Positions 34,075-46,269 of a stretch of 64,000 nt of DNA are shown one piece after another. The notes beneath the pieces are model-generated. The model was not told the DNA's origin. It saw nothing but the letters and a program-made list of their open reading frames with translations, and ran no database searches. The translations under genes were made by a program, and so were the position numbers. This DNA is from Dryomyza anilis (Eukaryota; Arthropoda; Insecta; Diptera; Dryomyzidae), in NCBI GenBank assembly GCA_951804985.1, contig OX638135.1, positions 34,195,116 to 34,259,115 on the forward strand. The letters run 5' to 3'. Position 1 is the first letter of the stretch, and every line of letters begins with the position of its first letter.

Positions 34075-35500
34075 ATGGTCACCACCTCTTGGATACGCAC
34101 GCTCCACAAGGAAGAGCTCGTCACATACGCAACGGAATTTGGACTCAACCTCGTCCATACGCATCAATATCCACCAAAAAACCTTATTCATATCTACAGC
34201 TAGTTGTACCTTCAACATCAGCAGCAACGTACGCAATAGTGGTGATCATTTGCAAGAGCAAGGCAAGGAATGGTTATCTCGTTCTTGCACTTGATCTTGC
34301 ACGCTAAGTCTTGCTCTTGCATAGGTACATATGATCTTGTTCCAGTAATACCTTTCTTGCTCTTGCTTGGAAGAATCCTCCTAAATTTTACTTTTTATAT
34401 TTTAAATAAAAGATCAAAAACAAATATCTTATTAATTATGTATAGAATTTGAACACTAATTGTATTTAAGTTATTTATTTTCCATATTTTCAAAGTCTTC
34501 AACAAGAAATAAATTATTTTACAAACAAAAAAATAACATAAAAATTTGAATAATATTTTAAAAAGAATTAACTAATACAAAATAATTGTATAAATCAAGT
34601 GATCTTGACGAGAAAATTCAAAATCTCAAGGCCATAATAAAATGAACATCATAATAAATGTAAAGAATACTTCGTATAGGAATATTTCAGTTTTCGCCAG
34701 AGATTAAAAGAATCCGTATGCTACACGTACCGTATGCCAAGAGAACACACTACCTTGCTTGGTAACAAACTCAAACTCTACAACGCGAATAAAACAATAA
34801 AGAATAAAACAATAAAGATTTACGATGCGTATACACACACTTTCGCACAACGTATACACAAACTTTTTTGGTTTCATAAATTATATGAAATAATGCACAT
34901 CGAACTTAACATAAGAAAAACTTCATGATTTAACAATTAACAAAAAACTATTTATAAAAGTAAAACAAAAATAATTATGTGCATAGCGCAGTGCATATGC
35001 ACAATCGATGTACGAACGTAGCGTAGCGAAGAATTATATTCTTTAGCCTTGAAAAACAAAAAATAAAAACACATCTTCATTTAGTCTTGCTTTTCTTGTA
35101 TTTATTGCAGTATTAGTCTTGCACTTGCTCTTATTCTAGCATTTTTATCTTGCTCTTGTTCTCGCAAGAAAATCTCGATCATGTTCTTGCAAAAAATGCA
35201 AGAACAAGAAATATTTGATCATCACTAGTACGCACATCATCGTTTTACAGTGATGCCAGTACAAAGTACACAGTAGCCCCCCACAAGACCTTCACTGTCG
35301 ACAATGCAGTCTCATTTCTAACGACGAGCACGGTAGTCCTACATACGTCAAATGGCAATGGTAACGCCGTGAACGAAACATCAAGCAACATTCTTAGGAG
35401 ACCAATCCTCAGAAACACCGAAGTAATCCCTGATGACTATCAACTCGGCACGTCGGCCGACCACGTCTACCTGCGAGTTATCAAGCATTTTCAAATTGTA
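34075..35500 (+). pseudogene. Gag-like LTR retroelement frame, interrupted
   Basis: Starts MVTTSWIRTLHKEELVTYAT then EFGL, which resembles the SAP-like N terminus of some gypsy Gag proteins (KEEL..Y..EFGL). It stops after 43 codons at 34204. GC-richer, codon-like sequence continues to 34236 and, beyond a hAT-like insertion, from 35228 to about 35490 (NETSSNILRRPILRNTEVIP, DYQLGTSADHVYLRVIK). The rest of the element is absent. Identification is tentative. Confidence 0.4.
34237..35227. mobile_element. Non-autonomous hAT-like element
   Basis: 991 bp with ends TAGTGGTGATCA and TGATCATCACTA, flanked by GTACGCA(A/C) on both sides (34229-34236 and 35228-35235), the 8-bp duplication size of hAT transposons. 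Both subterminal zones are packed with CTTGCTCTTGC or GCAAGAGCAAG words (34250-34375 and 35085-35200), probable transposase-binding repeats. It interrupts the gag-like frame. Confidence 0.8.
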
Positions 35501-36609
35501 CATTTCAAAAATATAAACATCGATTTTCTAGTAATTTTAGAAAATTTATGACAGCTAATTGCAATAATTGCAATCTGTCCCGTCCATTACTTTGAGTACC
35601 AAAAGAACTATATGTAACTATACATTAACTGTGTTCCCGTGATATGTGATCTAGAGCCATTGCTCTGTTTTCTATACAAAAACAATTAGAACCAGATCAC
35701 AAGCTGGTTCTATCCAGTTCAATCGAATGCTGTCAAGTTTTCTCTGAATAAAATAGTTGGTAATTCCTTTTTAAATTCTGAAAAAAAAACATATATTTTG
35801 ATTTAATATTAATGTTCATGCCAAATCTTGATGGCATCATATTTTAAAAATTAATTTTCTAAATTTTTACATATTTTTTGTACTGAAAAAAAAATATTTA
35901 TTTCAACAGTAAAAGTTGCGATAATTATTGAATATATATATGTAACTCTGATTTCTAAAATGTCGTCAGTTTTATGATATTGAATCTAGTTTTTGAGATA
36001 TTGATTTTGGGATATAGTATTTATATATCTCAAGGATTCAAATACACTCTAATAAAAATTGGTGGGAATTTACTACTATTATAGTTGGCATTAGATTACC
36101 TACAATTATAATAGTAAAATCCTATCACAATTAAATAAAAAAAAATCAAGCTAAAAGTGTGGAAAATAATAGCTTTTTATGTAGCATTATTTCTCTTCAG
36201 AAAACTTTTTTTTTTACTTTTAAGTACATAATAAAACATGAACTAATTAAACTGATTCATTTGTAAAAAGTATTAATCATAATGTCTGTATTGTTTAAGA
36301 ACATTTTATCGACTGACATTAAATGTGTATCTTTTAGCATTCATACATGTTTGACAGCGTAAAAACACGCTACTTTGTTAAATTTAAGAATTAGTATTTA
36401 AGTTTTTCTACTGTACATTTAGGTTTTTTAGAAATAAATTCTCGTTATTAGCCTTGTTAAAATATTCAAATTGAAAAATAATATCTTCATTCATTTTTTT
36501 AAAACTCATTATAAAAGGTTATGGGCATTTCTCTTTGTGTAAAAAAGTAATTAGTGAGTGTTAAATTTAGAATCGTGATGGCAATTTGGGAGACGCTTGC
36601 CAACATTTA
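35501..36609. other. AT-rich DNA with scraps of dispersed repeats
   Basis: 35555-35605 shares TGACAGCTAATTG, TGTCCCGTCC and ACTTTGAGTACCAAAA with 28770-28820. 35765-36050 is a diverged copy of the palindrome arm at 29555-29830. 35650-35755 (ACCAGATCACAAGCTGGTTC) is unrecognised. 36050-36600 shows nothing. Confidence 0.5.
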
Positions 36610-39490
36610 TTAAGATTCAGGTCTGGTACGTAGAGTTGGATTGATCCAGAAGTTCTGCGCTACTAAGCTGAGCGAATTTAGCAGCGTTGAAGACTACGTT
36701 AACGATGTGCCTAACAACGCACACGCGCTCCGTGGCCTCAATGTCGACGATGAATGGGCAGGTTCTATTATGCTTGCAGGGCAGCCGGACGAGTACAAGC
36801 CCATGATCATGGGCATACAGAGCTCCGGAATGTCGATTACAGGCGACGCAATAAAATGAAACTCCTGCAAGACGTAAAATGCGTGACAACAAAGGACGAA
36901 GCTGCATTTTCTCGACATCAAAAGTTTAAAAAGAGCCCGAAAAATAACAAAGGACCGAAGTGCTCCAACTGTCAAGGATTCGGACACTACGCATAAAATT
37001 GTCCAGAGAAGAAATCTTCAATCAAGGAGAGACAGTCAAGCGATGCTGGAATCGTTTACAGCTCCGGTAATCAAGAATTCGTAGTGGTACTTGGACTCTG
37101 GAGCATCGTCGTATATGTGCTCGGACAAAAATAAATTTACGAGCAAGATAATTCCAAACAAACAGGAGGTTATGATCGCCAATAAATAAAGTCTGCATGT
37201 TGAAGGTGTCGGAAATAATCCTACAGCTGGTTCACATGGACGTTTGTAAGCCGATGGAGGAAAAGTCTATTGCATGTTCCAGATACATCCTAACATTTAT
37301 CGATGATTCACTCGAAAAGTATTTGTTTACTTTTTGAAAAGCAAGGATGAAGTGTGTGAAAAATTCATCGAGTTTAAGAATATGGCGGAAAGCCAGTTTG
37401 GAAAGCGCATTAAAGCTTTGCGTAGCGACAACGGCACAGAATTTTGCAACTCAAAGATGAGGAAAATTATGAGAAGTTCCTGTATTTAGCACCAGACAAC
37501 AGTTCTATACAAGCCTGATCAACATCTGCTTACGTCATCAACCGGACGCCGTGCACAGGTCTGAAGGACATAACGCCATAAGAAGCTTGGACTGGCCGTA
37601 ATCCTAACGTCACACATCTAAAAGTGTTTGGGTGCCAGGCTGTTATTCATATTCCAAACCATAAAAGGAGGAAGCTGGATGCAAAAGGCAAAGAAGTGAT
37701 CTTTGTTGGCTACTCTTTGCATCCGCGGTCATATCGCTTCTATGATACTTTGAAGAGGGTGGTGGTGATTTACAGAGATGCTGTTTTCATGGAAACGAAA
37801 ACCTTCAAGTTTCTGCGCAAGTTGTGACTTATACTTCACCCCACCGATGTGCGATTCAGTGTGGGAAATGCCAGAAGAAAATACTGTGGAAGAAAATCAT
37901 ACAGTAATGCAGCCAGATGACGCCGAGGACGATTTTTATTCTGGTGATGATGATGATGTCATCGAGATAACATCAGATGATGGAATCGCACACGCTAAAG
38001 ATGAAACGCCTGCAACAGAACTAAGAAGATCAACACGTTCTCGAAAGCCACCAGTTCGTAATGGATATTTGTGTCCTATGTTGCTAGTGAACTCGAAACT
38101 GATGATCCCAAGACTGTAAAGGAAGTATTGAGATCCAGTAATTCAGACGAGTGGAGAACGGCGATGGCAGATGAGTTTAGCTCATTGCAAGAGAATAATA
38201 CGTGGGAGTTGGTGCAGTTGCCTGAAGGTGAAAAGTCCGTCGACTGCAAATGGACCTTCAGGACATAACACTATGCATGCGGCAACGTAGAGCGCTACAA
38301 GGCGAGGTTAGTAATTAAAGGCTACTCGTAGCGGTATTGCGTCGACTATCATGAGACGTTTTCGCCAGTAGTAAGGTATGCATCAATTCGCTTACTGCTG
38401 AGTTTGGCTGTCCGTTTTGATCTCGAATGGACGTGGATTTTTTACAAAGTAAGCTAGATGAGGAGATCTTCATGAAGTATTCAGAGGGGTTTCCAGTGCA
38501 GAGATTGTAAGCTTAAAAAATCATTATACGGACTGAAGCAAACAAGTAGAGTTTAGAACCAAAAGCTGGACAAGACACTGCAGACCATTGAATTGAGTCA
38601 ATCAAAGATAGACCCGTGCATCTACTACAAAGTAAAGCAAAATTAAATGACGTACGTGGCAATATATGTGGATGACATTCTTATATTCACAAACAATGTT
38701 GCATATAAGAAGCACTATAGGGACATTCTTAAGCAGCATTTCAATATGAAAGACTTGGGCGAAGCAAGGTTTATTCTTGGTATGCAGATTACGCGAGATC
38801 GTCTTAATGGCAAGATATGGATCGATCAAGAATGCTACATCTTGTACGTCCTGAAGCGATTTCAGATGGATGACTGCAAGCCGGTTACGACATCCATTGA
38901 CATCCATCATTGACATCCATAAAAAACTGTCGAATGAGCTGTGTCCATCGTCCGAAGAAGAGCGAGAATATATGAAGACAGTTCCATATCAGGAAGCCAT
39001 CGGCAGGCATAATGTATGCAGCGCAAGTAAGTCGACCAGACTTATGTTTTGAAGTGGGAATGTTGTCCAAGTACAACAACAATCCCGGAAAATCGCACTG
39101 GACTGCTGTGAAGCACATTCTGCACTACATTAAAGGTACGAATGGCGCGAAAATCGAGTTTTGTCGTGATGACAAAGGATCACTGGAAGGTTATTCAGAT
39201 GTAGACTGGACAAGCGATATATGCGCCAAAAACGGTAACAGGCAAAAAAGCAAACTACTGTGGCCCTATCTACAACAGTAGCAAAGTACATGGCACTGGC
39301 ATCCGCATCGCAAGAGGCTCTGTGGCTGACGGCCTTGTTCAGGGAACTGCTCAATATTTCTGGACAATTTAGGATGATACTATATTGTGACAACAAGAGC
39401 GCAATCAACTTGTCGCAGAATGATATGTACCACGGTCGTTCCAAGCACATCGATATACGATACCATTTTGTGCAAGACTTAGTCAACGAA
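36610..39490 (+). pseudogene. Decayed Ty1/copia Gag-Pol
   Basis: Pieces of one copia polyprotein in the correct order. Gag ends with a zinc knuckle CSNCQGFGHYA (36957-36993). The protease site is WYLDSGASSYMC (37087-37122). Integrase fragments include NGTEFCNSKM (37431-37460) and the C-terminal block KVFGCQAVIHIPNHKRRKLD (37620-37830). RT fragments are NTWELVQLPEG (38198-38230) and YVAIYVDDILIF with the intact YVDD (38650-38690). RNase H has SASQEALWLTALFRELL and the block ILYCDNKSAINLS, ending near 39486. At least a dozen stops and frameshifts and several deletions. Both LTRs are absent; the 3' end is cut where the LINE copy 2 begins. Confidence 0.88.
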
Positions 39491-39504
39491 CAGAATTTGG
39501 AAAC

Positions 39505-40544
39505 ATGGGTCGATCGAAGGAAAGTGGTGTCTTACCAGCATCTAATCCTAAAGAGACCAATGCCCAATTGGAAGCTAAACTTCCATTGGAGACCGGACCC
39601 GGATCTTTGAATACAGAGGTCAGGTTGTCCGATGTCCAGGTGAGTAGGAGAAGGAAGAATAAAGCGAAAGATCGCAAACAGGATGAAAAGGCTGGAGGCG
39701 ATGCTGGAGCTTTCTCTTCCCCAGCTACCACAGCAAAACGCGATAGATCGGTGGAGGTTACTCCGACTGAAGCCGGACCATCCGCTGCTGATGTGGTGGC
39801 TGCCAATACACCTGAGAAGCGCAATGGCAAGAAATTTAAAAAATGCACTGCTACTGCGAAACCCTGTAACTCCCAGAACTCGACAGTTTCCAGTGATACT
39901 GCTTCCGCAAGCAAGAGCAATGACGCTTCATGTTCCGGGTCGGCTGTGAATGAACTGCCTTCAACATCCACTTGCAGAGGTGGGCAAGCAGTATCATATT
40001 GTGATGCTGCTCGCAAAGCTCTTCCGGTTGCGATTATTGGCAAACTGGGGAAGGAGCAAAAGATGAATGATGCAGAAGTAAAACACTGCACCGATCATCT
40101 TTGGCGGCAAGTCAGCACCGGCGGTGTCAGTGCAAACGCAAAAAACTATGAGACGAGTGATGGCATCATGAAGGTGCTATGCTCGTCTCAAGCGAATTTC
40201 TATTGGATTGCCACAGCCGTTGCTAAAATCAACCCTTTGGGAAATGGTGATTCGCTGTTTTCAGCGGAGACGAACCCAAACGTAGGCGAGCAATATGCTG
40301 GATACCTAGTCCTATCAGGAAAACAGCGGAAGTGTTTGCATGCCTACGTGCTCAGAACCAGGGCATCGAAACGAACGAATGGAAAATCTATAGCCATAAA
40401 CCGCAGCGAGGTCCGAAGGACAAGGAGGGCTCAACCCTGGTTGTTGGCTTAGACCAGAAGTCGTTAGATGTCATGCTATCTAAGTACGACAGTCATCTAA
40501 ACTTATTCTTTGAACGGATCAAATTCCGAATCCATTCCAAATGA
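39505..40544 (+). pseudogene. LOA-like LINE copy 2, ORF1
   Basis: Best preserved ORF1 in the window. It starts MGRSKESGVLPASNPKETNA, has a Lys/Arg- and Ser-rich N-terminal half, then ALPVAIIGKLGKEQKMND. A frameshift near 40245 moves the DUF4780-like C-terminal half to another frame (40332-40544; FACLRAQNQGIETNEWKIYS, TLVVGLDQKSLDVML). ORF1 products of this clade bind the element RNA. The Met lies directly beside the end of copia sequence, so the LINE 5' UTR is absent. Confidence 0.85.
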
Positions 40545-40650
40545 ATAGGCACATGATGAGAAACGAGTTAATTGTCCTGTCATAATATTTACTCAGATCA
40601 ATCTGCAACATTCTAAAGCTGCTACCGCTTTACTAGGTAAGCGGCTCTCC

Positions 40651-41493
40651 ATGTTGCATACATTACCTCACATCACAACCATTCCAGAACCATGGGTGTA
40701 TAACAAACTCATCGGTGGTGTTAGTGAACTACGTGGTGAAACCATACAATACGATGAGCAAGCCGCAAGACCTAGAAGCTGTTTTATAGTATCGAAACAC
40801 TATGCTGTCACCAAGAAAACCAAATTCTGTGGCAAGACTTGGTGTCAGCCAAAGTGCGCTGTGAAAGCGATAGTGGATGGAAACATTTGATTGTCGCGTC
40901 AGGCTACTTTCCCTATGACCCACTACTGCCTCCTCCGCCAAAGGCAATTGTTGAGCTCATAGAGTACTGTGATCTTAAGGAGACTGACCTTATTCTTTGC
41001 TGTGAAGCTAATGCTCAACACTCTGTGTGGGGCAGCAGTAAATGTAACGCACGAGGTACCAGACTCCTTGACTTCATCATGACCTCCAATCTGAACATTC
41101 ACAACACTGGTAATAAACCCACGTTTGTGACTGCAAGAAGACAAGAAGTGCAAGAAGACAAGAAGTGCCCTCTATGACGGTAAAAAACCCTAGAAAAACG
41201 AACTGGGCACGCTTCAGACATGAACTTGAGAATTCCCTCCATATTCCTGTCAGAATTCGTACCAAGGAAAGTATTGAGACGTCCGTGCAAGATATAAACG
41301 ATGTCATAAATTCTAGTTTTGTACGAACATGTCCGGTACGAAAAACGTTATCTAGACCTCCCGTTCCTTGGTGGATCGCTTGTCTTGAAACCTTGCGCAA
41401 GGATTCCAGAAAGCTTCTAAATAGGGCCCTAAGGAGCAATTTAGACTCTGACTGGTTTCTTTATCGAGCTTAGCAGAAAGAGTATAAGAAACT
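40651..41493 (+). pseudogene. LOA-like LINE copy 2, ORF2 endonuclease
   Basis: Matches 9889-10698: PYDPLLPPPPKAIVELIEYC, CCEANAQHSVWGSS, RGTRLLDFIMTS, then a deletion of about 100 bp where copy 1 has the IDLTLSN and SDHRYIEF catalytic region. It continues as RFRHELENSLHIPVRIRT to the LTR element insertion at 41494. Frameshift near 40870 and a stop at 41472. Confidence 0.85.
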
Positions 41494-41691
41494 TGTAACT
41501 AAAACTACTCTACAAAAATACTTGTTATTTTTTAATATTTTTGTATCAACAAAAATAAGTTTTAATTTTTTTATTTCAAATAATTTTAGAATTCGATAAT
41601 TTTTCATTCTAATAAAAAGTTACGTTTTTCCAATAAATTAAAATAAATTTAATTTAATTAAAAATATATTGTTTTATTTTATTACATCTAA
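41494..41691 (+). repeat. 5' LTR of G3
   Basis: About 198 bp, very AT-rich, beginning TGTAACTAAAACTACTC. No clear TATA box beyond the general AT-richness. Confidence 0.88.
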
Positions 41692-41693
41692 AT

Positions 41694-41711
41694 TGGTGAC
41701 CCCCTACGACG
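41694..41711 (+). other. Primer-binding site of G3
   Basis: TGGTGACCCCCTACGACG directly after the LTR matches the TGGTGACCCC-type sites common in insect gypsy elements. It begins with TGG, the complement of a tRNA CCA end. Confidence 0.7.
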
Positions 41712-41718
41712 AACCCCG

Positions 41719-42552
41719 ATGAATTATTTTGGAATAATGCCAAAAACAAACACCATCGGCGATGCTGTATCGACCACTACTCCAGTCGCGACCATTAAAA
41801 TTCCCTGTTTTTGGAAGGAGAACGCTGTTCTATGGTTTGTTCAAGTCGAGGCGCAATTCGAATTACGCCAAATAACTGACGACCGCACAAAATATTTTGT
41901 GGTCATTGCCGAACTGGAGACAGAGTTACTTTCGCAGATAACTGATATTATTTTAACTCCTCCAAACTATGCGTACGTTAAGCCAAATCAGCGCCTTGGC
42001 ATAACGTACGCATAGTACGTTAAGCCTTCGGTTTCTGAAGAAAAGCGCATCAAACTTCTTCTCAACAATCTCGATATTGGCGATAAAAAACCCAGCGCAT
42101 TGCTCCGCGAGATGAAAAATATGGCAAACTGTGGTGTTACAGACGAATTCTTGCGTACAATGTGGATGCAACGACTGCCACCACAAACTCAAGCCATTCT
42201 CGCACCTTCCTCGGAATCGCTAGACAACATTGTAAAAATATCGGATAAAATCGGTGATATTGCAGCACCTTCACCAACTTCGGGCATTGCTGAAATCAAT
42301 CCTGTATTTGATTTTTCGGATTCCAAACGTCAAATCGATGAATTAACCGCTTCAGTTCAAAAAATGCAGAATCAACACACGCGCCGTTCAAGAAGTCGCT
42401 CTGGAAATCGCTCTAGAGCCCGCTCTCAAGATTCTTCAGCTGGTGGGAACTGCTATTATCATCATCGATTCGGCGTGAACGCACGGAAATGTCGCGAGCC
42501 ATGTTCATTTGTGAACAACGCTCCCTCGGGAAACTCCCAACCCGGTCGCTAG
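41719..42552 (+). pseudogene. G3 Gag
   Basis: Starts MNYFGIMPKTNTIGDAVS; then IKIPCFWKENAVLWFVQVEA, the FW..NP..WF.QVEAQF motif of Mag-type Gag. A short stop-containing duplication (CGTACGCATAGTACG) near 42000-42020 breaks the frame. It resumes as SEEKRIKLLLNNLDIGDKKP, FLRTMWMQRLPPQTQAIL and a basic Arg/Ser-rich tail, then CYYHHRFGVNARKCREPC, a zinc-finger-like CxxHHxF...C...C as in this group. It ends at 42552. Confidence 0.85.
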
Positions 42553-42559
42553 AGGCGTC

Positions 42560-43800
42560 CAGTGATCGGGACTTAGCTACAAATCGCCTATTCATCTACG
42601 ACAAATTGGTAAGCAAGCACTTCCTCATCGACACAGGTGCTGATATTTCCGTCGTACCTGCCGTGCTCAAAAATAACCGTACATGCCAGCCGACTTTTTG
42701 AAGCACTTTAGTCTGATGGTTGATTTTAAAAATGGTCAACTCTTTGACGACCAAACCAACATACGCGTAAATGGACGTATTGGATCAGTTTCGAGCTATT
42801 TAGAAATTAAAACGTTGGTAAATGATACGCAGTACCACAATTTACTTTCTCGTTTTCCTGATATTACGAAAGCATCAACAATCAAGAAAGCCAAGCACAG
42901 TGTTGAGCACGTCATCGAAACTAAAGGACTTCCTGTAACATCAAAAGCACAACGTTTGACACCGGAGAAGCTTGACATAGCTCAACGTGAGTTCCAATTT
43001 ATGGTTGACCAAGGATTGTGTCAGGCATCCAAAAGTAGCTGGTCGTCCGTTACACATGACTACAAAGAAAAACGGACAATGGCGACCATGTGGTGACTAC
43101 CGTCGTTTGAATTCACAAACAATTCCCGACAAGTACCCGATACCACATATCCACGACTTTGGACACTGCCTAACAGGTAAATCGATTTTTTCAACTGTTG
43201 ATTTGGTTTGCTCCTACAATCAAATCCCAGTCGCGTCCAATGATATCCCGAAAACAGCGATAATAACGCCATTCGGTTTGTTCGAGTTTGAGTACATGAG
43301 CTTCGGTTTGTGCAACGCAGGTCAAACCTTTCAACGCTTCATGCATGACGTTCTGCGTGGTCTCGATTTTTGTTTCATCTACCTTGACAATGTGCTGATC
43401 GCTTCCGAGAACGAAGAACAACATTTACTCCATTTTCAGCAAACTTTTCGAAAGCTTTCAAGAATACGAAATTGTCATCAACGTCGCAAAAAGTGGTCAT
43501 TGTGTTGAGAAGGATGGCATTCGTCCGCTTCCTGAGAAAGTTGCTGCGATAGTCGATTGTCCAAAGCCGATAACCGTTTAAGAATTTCGACGCTTCGTGG
43601 CAATGATTAATTTTTATAGAAGATTTTTTTACGACATGATCAAATTAAGCAACCGTTACAGCCACCATATGACGGACCATTTCGAGTGATTAGCCGCACT
43701 GAGAAATTGTTTACTCTTCTCATAAATGGTGTAGAAAAAGTGATTTCTATCGATCGTGTTAATTAAATCTGGATATTTCTGAAGACGCACGAAGAATTAC
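42560..43800 (+). pseudogene. G3 Pol: protease and reverse transcriptase, internally deleted
   Basis: Protease motif LIDTGADISVVPA (42624-42662), frameshifts, then [62 protein letters not shown] and a catalytic box [11 protein letters not shown], where the usual YLDD has become YLDN. After 43615 (MINFYR) the sequence jumps to an integrase C-terminal segment (PYDGPFRVISRTEKLFTLLI at 43660-43730). RNase H and most of integrase are deleted. Cannot encode an active Pol. Confidence 0.85.
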
Positions 43801-44005
43801 ATTTCCAGTACCAACCAGCCACTTAATACCCACAGGTTCTCAGAATCATACGAAGTCATCGACAACAAAAAGATTAAGCAGAATTCCTGCTCCACTTACG
43901 ACAAACCCATAGTTAAGGAAATCTGGCAGGACTGCTTTCAGAGAAGTTCGCAAGGATTCTTTTAAATGGATATTTTTGTTTTACTAAAATTTCTAGGGGA
44001 AGTAA

Positions 44006-44210
44006 TGTAACCAAAACTACTCTACAAAAATACTTGTTATTTTTAAATATTTTTGTATCAACAAAAATTAGTTTTAAGTTTATAATTTCAAATAATTTTA
44101 GAATTCGATAATTTTTCATTCTAATAAAAAGTTACGTTTTTACAATAAATTAAAAGAAATTCAATTAAAAATTTATTTAAAAATAGATTGTTTTATTTTA
44201 TAACATCTAA
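44006..44210 (+). repeat. 3' LTR of G3
   Basis: Starts TGTAACCAAAACTACTC after AGGGGAAG, a short purine-rich tract that could prime plus-strand synthesis. Confidence 0.88.
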
Positions 44211-44215
44211 AAACT

Positions 44216-46269
44216 AATTCGTAAATCGAAAAGTGTTTCTTATAAAGATTTCTGCAGTAGCATCGAATCCTGCAGTGAGACTAGCCGATTGGTCAAGTTT
44301 CCTAAAAGAAATGGAACTGCCCGACTGGACTCACTGCGGAGACTTCATGGCTCGTATACTGAGTCTAGGACAGAGGCACTCAGTGTCCTAGTTGACACTT
44401 ACTTTCCGCATAGTGCCACTTTGTAATCCCAGCACTGGAGACTGCAATAATAACTCTAATGTGACAAAACATGACTGGCAGGTTGCCAGATTGGTTGTGT
44501 ACGATGAAGCTATCCAATACGCAGTGGCCTCTTTTGATGGCTTCAAGTCACCTGGGCCGGATGGCATCTACCCAGTCATGCTACAGGAAGGTATAACACA
44601 ATTACTACCATGCCTAAAGAAGATCTTTAGAACAAGTCTCGCATGGGCATTCATTCCGACATCCTGGCGTTAAGTTAAAGTAGCCTTCATTCCTAAAGTT
44701 GGAAGAGAAGACTATTCCATAGCCAAGAGTTTTGGACAAATTAGTATGATGTCCTTCATACTAAAGTGTCTAGAAAGACTAGTTGAGTTGCACATCAGAA
44801 AAACATCGTTGTCAAGGTACCCACTATCATCAAGACAACATGCCTACCAACGTGGAAAATCCTGTGAAACAGCATTGCAACATCTGATTGGCCGGATCGA
44901 GCATGCTTTTCAGAGGAAGATGTACGTGATGGGCATATTTGTTGACATCGAGGGTGCTTTTGATAATGCGACTTTTGATGGAATGTGTGACGCAGCTAGA
45001 AGGCATGGAATAGATGAAACATTGGTCAAATGGCTAAGGTCAATGCTAATGTTTAGGACCATCACTACTGAGGCGGTGTGCGGTCAGTATCAACGAACTT
45101 GATGGACCAGGTGTCTATTCCCAGGCCTATGCAGACGATGTTGCCTTTCTTGCCACAGGCTTTTCCCTTAATGAGGTCTGTATTAAAACACAAAACTCAT
45201 TGAATTATATTGACAGCTGGTGTACTGCAAACGGACTTTCCGTCAACCCTCACAAATCAGGATTACCCCTATCAGTACTTAAAGGTGTCACTATTCCTCT
45301 GTCTAGCGAAGTAAAATATCTCGGCTTAACTCTAGATAGTAAACTACATTGGAAAAAACATGTTGGAAATATAATTTCGCCGAGCAAAACCTTATGGATT
45401 TACACGGCAATGATAAGACCGATGAAATCATATGCATCGGTAGTCTGGTGGGACAAGCGAAAGTGCGTGACAACTAATCTTGCCAAGATTCAGAGAACCG
45501 TGTGTCTGGGTGTTAGGGTGCCTTTCCCACTACACCTGGTCGAGTACTGAATGCAATCTTAAACCTACCAACACTTGACATCTTCATCAGAGGCGAAGCG
45601 ATGAAAGGCTGCTGGAGACTAAAACGAGGTGGTTTCTGGTTTAATGTTCCCTAGAATATCTCTGACATTGCACTAGACACTCCATTAGACAACTGTCTAC
45701 TGGAGATGCCCTCTGATGCAATGATAGCAGAAATATTACCAAGACGAAATTTTGAGAATTGCCAACCTGACATTCAAGACTGGCTAACGCCTGATTGTGA
45801 ACCGGGTAGAGGGTCACACCGCATTTTCACAGATGGCTGCCAAACCGATCAGGGATCTGGTGCTGGAGTGTTTGTGAAACCGGATGACCGCAGACTTCAC
45901 TTCGCCTTAGGCGACAATGCCTCGGTATTTCAAGCCGAAGTTTATGCCATACTTATGACTATGGACTATATTGTGGATAATTATTGCAGAACAGAGCTAT
46001 ATCAGTTTGCAGCGATACTCAGGCTGCTCTTATGGCTTTGAACAACCCGGTCATCATATCCAAAATAGTACGTCAATGCAGATCACGTCGCCTCTTGCAC
46101 ACAAGAGCAGATGGCTGAATGAGACGAAATGCAGATTCCCCAAGCTCTTGACACCGACGATAACCAAAAGATCGGCTTTAAGTAGAAAGGAGTGCAGCAA
46201 ACTGAAAGGACTTCTAACGGGACACAACGCATGTGAAACACACATGAACGCAATCGGCCTGGCCGAAAG
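44216..46269 (+). pseudogene. LOA-like LINE copy 2, ORF2 reverse transcriptase and RNase H
   Basis: Resumes the ORF2 linker after G3, then RT: KSPGPDGIYPVMLQEGITQL, a TAA within the TSWR-KVAFIPKV segment, MSFILKCLERLVELHIR, MGIFVDIEGAFDNA (motif A). A deletion of about 80 bp removes motif B, but motif C is intact: QAYADDVAFLATG (45120-45160), unlike copy 1. RNase H keeps RIFTDGCQTDQGSGAGVF and ASVFQAEVYAI. A further deletion removes the GHKGVSGNE part, and the copy stops within the Cys-rich tail at LAER, before the poly(A) end. Confidence 0.88.

Larger units (their letters stand above)
41494..44210 (+). mobile_element. Mag-like Ty3/gypsy element G3 nested in LINE copy 2
   Basis: Direct LTRs at 41494-41691 and 44006-44210 (about 90 percent identical by eye) flank a shortened internal region. 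AAACT occurs immediately before (41489-41493) and after (44211-44215), a 5-bp target duplication. LINE sequence resumes directly afterwards. The LTR begins TGTAAC; its end by the duplication is TTACATCTAA or TAACATCTAA, later than the canonical ...TTACA. The PBS-like site and Gag wording place it near Mag/Kabuki-type gypsy elements. Confidence 0.92.

Noticed and set aside
39483..40091. 202-codon minus-strand frame
   Set aside because: Antisense to LINE ORF1; its wording is the complement of the Ser-rich ORF1 region.
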